Source of the DNA: Candidatus Omnitrophota bacterium
GTDB lineage: Bacteria; Omnitrophota; Omnitrophia; Omnitrophales; Aquincolibacteriaceae
Length of the DNA: 9,482 nucleotides
Assembly (NCBI GenBank): GCA_023246985.1
Contig: JAHFHJ010000049.1
Span: 1 to 9,482 of the forward strand
Direction of reading: 5' to 3'
Shown here: positions 4,916 through 9,482 of the stretch, piece after piece
How the letters are laid out: each line of letters begins with the position of its first letter
Numbering within the stretch: the stretch's first letter is position 1
Program-made: the position numbers and the translations under genes
The notes under the pieces: model-generated
What the model was told of the DNA's origin: nothing
The model's input: the letters and a program-made list of their open reading frames with translations, nothing else
Database searches by the model: none

Positions 4916-6265
4916 ATGCCCTCTTATTTGACCATCAGGGACATAAAAAAACACCTGAAATTAACGCGTCAAACGGTATCGAAATATATCCAGGAAGGAA
5001 ATCTGAAGGCAAAACGAATCGGGGGAAAATACTTCATTGCCGAATCTGATTACCTGAACTTCACGGGAGAAAACCGCGGCATTGCGGAAAACGGCGTCAC
5101 ATCGAAGTTTATTTCACGAAATTGTATTTTGATGTATGAGGGGAAAAAAGACGAGGGCGAAATTTTAAATTATTCCCCCACCGGTTCGATTCGCTCTTGT
5201 CACAAGGCCTCGGAATATCCCCACAATAGTTTTTATTTTGGGGATAATCGCGCGGTACTGTCCATTTTACTAGAGAGACTCAGGGGAAAAGTAGACCTCA
5301 TCTATATTGATCCGCCTTTTGGAACCGGGCAAATTTTCTCAAATCTTAATGATGAACTCGCTTATCTTGATACCATTATTAATCACGGTTTTCTTGAATT
5401 TTTACGCGAACGTTTTTTTTATTTGCGAGAATTTTTATCCGAAAAAGGAACTATTTATTTGCACATTGATAAAAAACTCGGTCATTACGTCAAAATAATT
5501 ATGGATGAAATTTTTGGCAGCCACAATTTTATAAATGAAATCACCCGAGTTAAATGTAATCCTAAAAACTTCGACCGGCGGGCCTATGGGAACATTTCGG
5601 ATACCATTTTGGTTTATGCCAAAAAATATGGCTGCAATATCTGGAATGATCAGCGGGAGGAACTGAGCGACGAACAGCTCAAAAAACTATTCCCAAGATT
5701 TCATCCCTTGCATGGTCGCTACACCACGAATCCGCTCCACGCCCCCGGCAAAACATTGAATGGCGATACGGGAGAACCATGGAAAAATCTCTTGCCTCCC
5801 AAAGGGCGCCACTGGCGGTATGCCAGAAAAGAATTAACCCGACTGGATCAGGAAGGGCTTATCGAATGGTCAAAATCCGGGAACCCTCGAAAAATCATTT
5901 TAGCTTGCGAACACAAGGGCGCAAAAATTCAAGATATTTGGGAATTTAAAGACAAGGGAATGTCTTACTCCGACTATCCCACTCAAAAAAATTGTAACAT
6001 GCTAAAACGAATCATCCGGACCTCTTCCAATGAAGGTAGTATCGTAATGGATTGTTTTGCGGGGGCCGGCGGAACGCTCGTTGTAGCCGATCAACTAAAG
6101 AGAAAATGGCTTGGAATTGATAATTCGTTTCAATCGTATAAAATCATTCGAAAAATTCTAGGGCAAAATAATATAAATTGTAATTATTACGAGTATAAAG
6201 AAGAGGTGGATTATCGAAACTGTTCCAAATATTCGGGAAGCAACAAAGCGCTAATGATGTCATAA
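4916..6265 (+). CDS. HTH-fused beta-class DNA methyltransferase
   Basis: A 449-aa SAM-dependent DNA methyltransferase, probably N6-adenine, that would protect host sites from the neighbouring nuclease. Residues 4-50 are an excisionase/MerR-type winged helix-turn-helix: LTIRDIKKHLKLTRQTVSKY, then the wing KAKRIGGKYFIAESDYLNF. Residues 51-100 are an unrecognised linker. The catalytic core follows in beta order: GDNRAVL (109-115), motif IV IYIDPPFGTG (129-138), a target-recognition region (about 205-340), YPTQKNCNMLKRII (354-367), then the SAM-binding motif I DCFAGAGGT (379-387) and WLGID (398-402). The core resembles type III Mod proteins, but no Res helicase is nearby. AT content is higher than in the flanking genes, suggesting transfer. 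Its 3' end overlaps the convergent nuclease gene by 55 bp. The recognition sequence cannot be read from the protein. Confidence 0.88.
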   Translation: MPSYLTIRDIKKHLKLTRQTVSKYIQEGNLKAKRIGGKYFIAESDYLNFTGENRGIAENGVTSKFISRNCILMYEGKKDEGEILNYSPTGSIRSCHKASEYPHNSFYFGDNRAVLSILLERLRGKVDLIYIDPPFGTGQIFSNLNDELAYLDTIINHGFLEFLRERFFYLREFLSEKGTIYLHIDKKLGHYVKIIMDEIFGSHNFINEITRVKCNPKNFDRRAYGNISDTILVYAKKYGCNIWNDQREELSDEQLKKLFPRFHPLHGRYTTNPLHAPGKTLNGDTGEPWKNLLPPKGRHWRYARKELTRLDQEGLIEWSKSGNPRKIILACEHKGAKIQDIWEFKDKGMSYSDYPTQKNCNMLKRIIRTSSNEGSIVMDCFAGAGGTLVVADQLKRKWLGIDNSFQSYKIIRKILGQNNINCNYYEYKEEVDYRNCSKYSGSNKALMMS

Positions 6266-7023
6266 GGGGATTTTTGAACTTCCAAGGCTTCCTTGTTAAT
6301 AATTCTTCCTCCTGAGTCCCTCTTCACGGCCCAAGGGAAACCGTCGATAATCCCGACTCGTTTCACATCGCCCCTCTGATCCCCGCAAAAAAGCAGGACT
6401 TCCTTGACCTGTTTTGATTGATTGCCTCCCGGCTGGCCGATCCATTTGGCTTCGCCCAGCACATATTTTTTATTCACTTTACAAACAAGGTCCGGCCGTT
6501 TATCTAATTCTTGTCTCAATCGGTTAATCACAAATTTTTTGGCATCTTTTTCCGAAGCATCAAGTAAGAATACTCCTCGATTGGAAGCTTCGAATTTATC
6601 AGGGGGAAGCAGCGGGAATTTCTTTCTTAGCCATACTGCAAACATGGGACCCATCTGCGTGTTAAGTTTCGGCGGAGCGGCCAGTCGTATGACGGTTTCT
6701 TGCGCGGTCATGGTATAGAGCGATGAGGTTATACGCCGGAGCTGTTGGGGATTCTGCGCAAGGCACCCGCGAACATTCTTCAACAAATACCACAACGGCT
6801 CATCATAGGGAAACTTTTTGAGTTTCTTAAGCAATCTCAGGAGACGAGGCGTATCATGGGCTTGATGCAACATAATAATTTCGTTATGAATATGCAGAGG
6901 GATCTGCTGGGACCGAGCCGTTTGAAGAGGATAAATCGCCAAGAGTTTATCTAAATAAGCTCGCTGACTAAACAGCCGCAGGCTCTTCGAAACCCACCTG
7001 TTCCGTATTCTGGCCGTGTCCAT
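6211..7023 (-). CDS. Predicted type II restriction endonuclease (PD-(D/E)XK)
   Basis: A 270-aa protein that I take to be the cutting partner of the adjacent methyltransferase. A PD-(D/E)XK nuclease signature is visible: RPDLV (176-180, Asp178) followed after 12 residues by GEAK (190-193, Glu191 and Lys193). The following WIGQPGGNQSKQV (194-206), with Gly-Gly and Gln, and the strand VGIIDGFPW (223-231) are common in type II restriction enzymes. The N-terminal half (about 1-130) is helical, basic and unassigned; it may bind DNA or form the dimer. I cannot name the exact subfamily. It lies 44 nt downstream of ispG on the same strand. The ATG at 7023 has no Shine-Dalgarno sequence (the upstream bases read TCTCCTTGCT), so the start is less sure and translation may be weak. 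Confidence 0.75.
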   Translation of the reverse strand: MDTARIRNRWVSKSLRLFSQRAYLDKLLAIYPLQTARSQQIPLHIHNEIIMLHQAHDTPRLLRLLKKLKKFPYDEPLWYLLKNVRGCLAQNPQQLRRITSSLYTMTAQETVIRLAAPPKLNTQMGPMFAVWLRKKFPLLPPDKFEASNRGVFLLDASEKDAKKFVINRLRQELDKRPDLVCKVNKKYVLGEAKWIGQPGGNQSKQVKEVLLFCGDQRGDVKRVGIIDGFPWAVKRDSGGRIINKEALEVQKSPYDIISALLLPEYLEQFR

Positions 7024-7035
7024 AGCAAGGAGAAT

Positions 7036-7064
7036 AGTTTAAGTGCGGAAAATTATCAAACCAA
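7036..7064 (-). promoter_or_regulatory. Weak candidate promoter of the nuclease gene
   Basis: Read on the minus strand, TTGGTT (7064-7059), a 17-nt spacer and TAAACT (7041-7036) form a sigma70-like pair matching consensus at 3 and 4 of 6 bases. Only 12 nt separate the -10 box from the ATG, so a transcript starting here would have a leader of a few bases. That agrees with the absence of a Shine-Dalgarno sequence. The match is weak and could be chance. Confidence 0.3.
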
Positions 7065-7067
7065 AAA

Positions 7068-8135
7068 TTATTTTTTGTGTTTTTTAATTTCTTTAAAGAG
7101 TTCATTGACGAGGTCTTTTTCATCGACCACGCGTTCCTGTTTGCCGGCCGCGTAGATCATGCCCTTTTTCTGACCGCCGGTGATCGCGAAATCCGCCCCT
7201 TGCGCTTCGCCGGGGCCGTTGACCGCGCATCCCATGACCGCGATCGTAAGCGGACCTTTAAGTTTCATAGCGCGGGATTCGACTTCTTGGGCAAGTTTTG
7301 CCGTATCGATCTCCGAACGTCCGCAAGTCGGGCATGAGATCACGCGCACGCCTTGACGCAGGTCCAGAGATTCGAGGATCATTTTGGCAACTTTCACTTC
7401 CTCGACGGGGTCCGCCGTAAGCGACACGCGAATCGTATCGCCGATCCCTTCCTGGAGCAATGTTCCGACCCCGATCGCGTTATAAACGCTGCCGCGGATG
7501 AGCGTCCCGGCTTCCGTCACGCCCAGATGAAGCGGATAATCGAATTTTTGGCTTGCTAAACGATACGCCGCGATCATGGTCGGCACGTCCGCGGCCTTCA
7601 GCGAGATCACGGTCTCATGAAAATCCAGCGCCTCAAGGATCGCCACATGCCGCCTCGCGCTCTCGACAAGCGCTTCGGGCGTGGGACCGTATTTTTTCAT
7701 CAGGTCTTTTTCAAGCGACCCGGAATTCACGCCGATGCGGATCGGGATGTGATGGCGTTTGGCCTTTTCCACAATCTCCGCCACGCGGTCCCGATCTCCG
7801 ATATTCCCGGGATTCAGACGCAGCTTATCCGCGCCTTCGTCGATCGCCATCAAGGCCAAGCGATAATTAAAATGAATGTCCGCCACAAGCGGAATGGAGA
7901 TCTTCTTTTTGATCTTCCCGAGCGCCTTCACGTCCTCTTCGCCGGGACACGCGACGCGCACGATCTCGCATCCGGCCTCGACCAACCGATCGATCTGCTC
8001 AAGGACGGCCGAGACGTCACGTGTCGGGACTTTGGTCATGGACTGAATGCGGAGGGGTTGCCCGTCGCCCAGGATCAGATTGCCGACTTTGACCGCGCGC
8101 GTTTTTTTTCTTCGGATCACAGTTTGTTTTTTCAT
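7068..8135 (-). CDS. ispG: IspG (GcpE), 4-hydroxy-3-methylbut-2-enyl diphosphate synthase
   Basis: Cytosolic 4Fe-4S enzyme that reduces methylerythritol cyclodiphosphate to HMBPP, the penultimate step of the non-mevalonate isoprenoid pathway. The N-terminal TIM barrel begins with QSMTKVPTRDV (31-41) and contains VADIHFNYRLA (84-94) and KLRLNPGNIG (104-113). The C-terminal domain holds the cluster ligands C268 and C271 (SCPTCGR) and C303, with the fourth ligand E310 in GCAVNGPGE (302-310). At 355 aa it is the short bacterial form. I chose the ATG at 8135; a TTG at 8144 is in frame but has no better ribosome-binding site. GGA with 6-nt spacing is the only Shine-Dalgarno candidate. It follows thiC by 18 nt, so co-transcription is likely. 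Its menaquinone link is that isoprenoids feed the quinone side chain. Confidence 0.96.
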   Translation of the reverse strand: MKKQTVIRRKKTRAVKVGNLILGDGQPLRIQSMTKVPTRDVSAVLEQIDRLVEAGCEIVRVACPGEEDVKALGKIKKKISIPLVADIHFNYRLALMAIDEGADKLRLNPGNIGDRDRVAEIVEKAKRHHIPIRIGVNSGSLEKDLMKKYGPTPEALVESARRHVAILEALDFHETVISLKAADVPTMIAAYRLASQKFDYPLHLGVTEAGTLIRGSVYNAIGVGTLLQEGIGDTIRVSLTADPVEEVKVAKMILESLDLRQGVRVISCPTCGRSEIDTAKLAQEVESRAMKLKGPLTIAVMGCAVNGPGEAQGADFAITGGQKKGMIYAAGKQERVVDEKDLVNELFKEIKKHKK

Positions 8136-8152
8136 TTTTTCCAATTCGTCGC

Positions 8153-8173
8153 TTCACGCGTCTGAGGCGTGAA
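8153..8173. repeat. Small inverted repeat over the thiC stop
   Basis: TTCACGC (8153-8159) and GCGTGAA (8167-8173) form a 7-bp stem with a 7-nt loop covering the last thiC codons and its stop. No T-tract follows, so it is more likely an RNA stability element or chance than a terminator. Confidence 0.3.
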
Positions 8174-9482
8174 AAGGCCGCTTTTTCTTTAACGCCTGTT
8201 TCTTTTTTCCGGCTTCGGTCAGACACTGCGAAAGATTCATGGCGCAAAACCCTTCCCCGCACATGGAGCAATATTCCGCGCGCCTCGCCTCGCCTTCCGG
8301 TAAAGCCTCATCATGCGTTTTTTTCGCGTTCTCCGGATCAAGCGACAGCGCGAATTGCTTTTCCCAATCAAAGGCGAATCGCGCTTGGGCCAGCGCGTCA
8401 TCCCGTTCCCGCGCGCCGGGCCGGTGGCGCGCGACATCCGCCGCATGCGCCGCGATCTTATACGCAATCACGCCTTGCTTTACATCCTCAAGATGGGGCA
8501 GCCGCAAGTGTTCGCACGGCGTCACATAACAAAGCATCGCGGCGCCGGCCTGGGCCGCGATCGCCGCGCCGATGGCGGAAGTGATGTGATCATACCCCGG
8601 CGCGATATCGGTCACGAGCGGTCCCAGCACGTAAAAAGGCGCGCCATGGCAGACTTTGATCTGGCGCTCGATATTCATGGGGATCTGGTCCATCGGCACA
8701 TGCCCCGGCCCCTCCACCATCACCTGGACATCCTGTTCCCACGCCCGGAGCGTCAATGCCCCGAGCGCGTCCAGTTCCGCGAACTGCGCTTTGTCACTGG
8801 CATCCGCAAGACACCCGGGCCGCATGCCGTCCCCAAGACTGATCGTGACATCGTATTGCTTGCAGATCTCAAGCAGCCGTTCAAAATCCGTATAAAGAAA
8901 ATTCTGTTTTTGATGAAATTGACACCATCGCGCGAGGATCGCGCCGCCGCGGCTCACGACGCCGGTCACGCGGCCTTCGATAAGCGGAAGATGCTCCAAT
9001 AACACTCCCGCGTGGATCGTCATAAAATCCACGCCCTGCCGGGCCTGATGCTCGATCACCTCGAAGAGGATCTCAGGCGTCAAGGCCTCCGGCTTTCCGC
9101 TGACCCGCTCCAGCGCTTCATAAATCGGGACGGTCCCTACCGGCACGCTCGTCGCGCGGAGGATCGCTTCGCGCGTCTCATCCAACTGCTTTCCGGTAGA
9201 AAGATCCATGACGGTATCGGCGCCAAACTTGACCGCAAGTTTGACTTTCTCGACCTCCGCTTGAACGTCCGATCCAAGGGCGGAATTTCCGAGATTCGCG
9301 TTGATCTTGCAACGGACGCCGATCCCGATTCCCATCGGCCGCAGGTTAGGATGGTGCGTGTTGGCGCAGATCACAAGACGGCCGGCCGCAATTTCATCGC
9401 GAATGAATTTCGGCGCGAGCCGCTCTTCCGCCGCCACATAATTCATTTCCTCGGTCACGATCCCCCGGCGGGCATAGTGCAT
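8154..9482 (-). CDS. thiC: ThiC, phosphomethylpyrimidine synthase (5' end cut by the window)
   Basis: Radical SAM enzyme that converts aminoimidazole ribotide to hydroxymethylpyrimidine phosphate for thiamine. The visible 442 residues begin at MHYARRGIVT, a motif that is internal in ThiC, so the true start lies beyond the right edge. Conserved parts are NLGNSALGSD, TVMDLSTG, VPVGTVPIYEA, GDGMRPGC and VEGPGHVPMDQIPMN. The C-terminal cluster motif is C405-X2-C408-X4-C413 (CSMCGEGFC), the unusual ThiC arrangement at the C-terminus. The tail is lysine-rich. The length suggests the short bacterial form lacking the long N-terminal extension. A TPP riboswitch, often ahead of thiC, would lie outside this window. 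ispG follows 18 nt downstream. Confidence 0.97.
   Translation of the reverse strand: MHYARRGIVTEEMNYVAAEERLAPKFIRDEIAAGRLVICANTHHPNLRPMGIGIGVRCKINANLGNSALGSDVQAEVEKVKLAVKFGADTVMDLSTGKQLDETREAILRATSVPVGTVPIYEALERVSGKPEALTPEILFEVIEHQARQGVDFMTIHAGVLLEHLPLIEGRVTGVVSRGGAILARWCQFHQKQNFLYTDFERLLEICKQYDVTISLGDGMRPGCLADASDKAQFAELDALGALTLRAWEQDVQVMVEGPGHVPMDQIPMNIERQIKVCHGAPFYVLGPLVTDIAPGYDHITSAIGAAIAAQAGAAMLCYVTPCEHLRLPHLEDVKQGVIAYKIAAHAADVARHRPGARERDDALAQARFAFDWEKQFALSLDPENAKKTHDEALPEGEARRAEYCSMCGEGFCAMNLSQCLTEAGKKKQALKKKRPFHASDA

Noticed and set aside
4916..6265. Type III restriction system Mod subunit
   Set aside because: The core resembles Mod, but no Res helicase gene is present, and the neighbour looks like a stand-alone type II nuclease.
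8237..9002. Plus- and minus-strand open frames inside thiC (up to 229 aa)
   Set aside because: They are shadows of the high-GC thiC coding sequence with no domain features.
1..9482. CRISPR array, tRNA, rRNA, transposase or integrase genes
   Set aside because: I saw no regularly spaced repeats, cloverleaf, rRNA-like segment or transposase motif on either strand.

Overview
The window reads as chromosomal DNA of a free-living Gram-negative-type bacterium with moderate GC. It carries housekeeping genes of several pathways: thiamine (thiC), non-mevalonate isoprenoids (ispG), futalosine-route menaquinone (mqnE) and transcript elongation (greA). MqnE together with a DUF1189 membrane protein, plus short hairpin and tandem repeats between genes, would suit an uncultured candidate-phylum lineage such as Omnitrophota. 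That placement is a guess from gene content, not something the sequence proves.

Layout. Positions 1-317 hold no convincing gene but contain structured inverted repeats. A plus-strand pair follows: an MDR-family oxidoreductase (318-1355) and an EamA/DMT transporter (1411-2307), separated by a repeat-rich hairpin spacer. They converge on a minus-strand operon that reads mqnE (4776-3676), greA (3667-3191) and a DUF1189 membrane protein (3198-2389), with 8-nt gaps or overlaps. A stem-loop at 2353-2378 separates the two convergent groups. mqnE carries an 18-bp perfect palindrome inside its coding sequence that looks like a captured mobile palindromic repeat.

The accessory part is 4777-7023, visibly richer in AT over much of its length. 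It holds a compact restriction-modification system. The plus-strand gene is a beta-class DNA methyltransferase fused to an N-terminal excisionase/MerR-type helix-turn-helix (4916-6265). The minus-strand gene is a PD-(D/E)XK nuclease (7023-6211). The two genes are convergent and their coding ends overlap by 55 bp. Two ATGTTAA direct repeats one helical turn apart sit just before the methyltransferase ribosome-binding site and could be the operator read by its own HTH domain. The nuclease lies 44 nt downstream of ispG on the same strand, has no Shine-Dalgarno sequence, and may be made from a very short-leader transcript.

The right end is a minus-strand pair, thiC (cut by the window edge) then ispG, 18 nt apart. 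Both encode Fe-S enzymes (ThiC uses radical SAM chemistry, IspG does not), and MqnE on the far side of the restriction-modification genes is also a radical SAM enzyme. The restriction-modification cassette appears to have been inserted between ispG and mqnE. The most notable items are the HTH-methyltransferase/nuclease pair with its possible self-regulating operator and the in-frame palindrome in mqnE.
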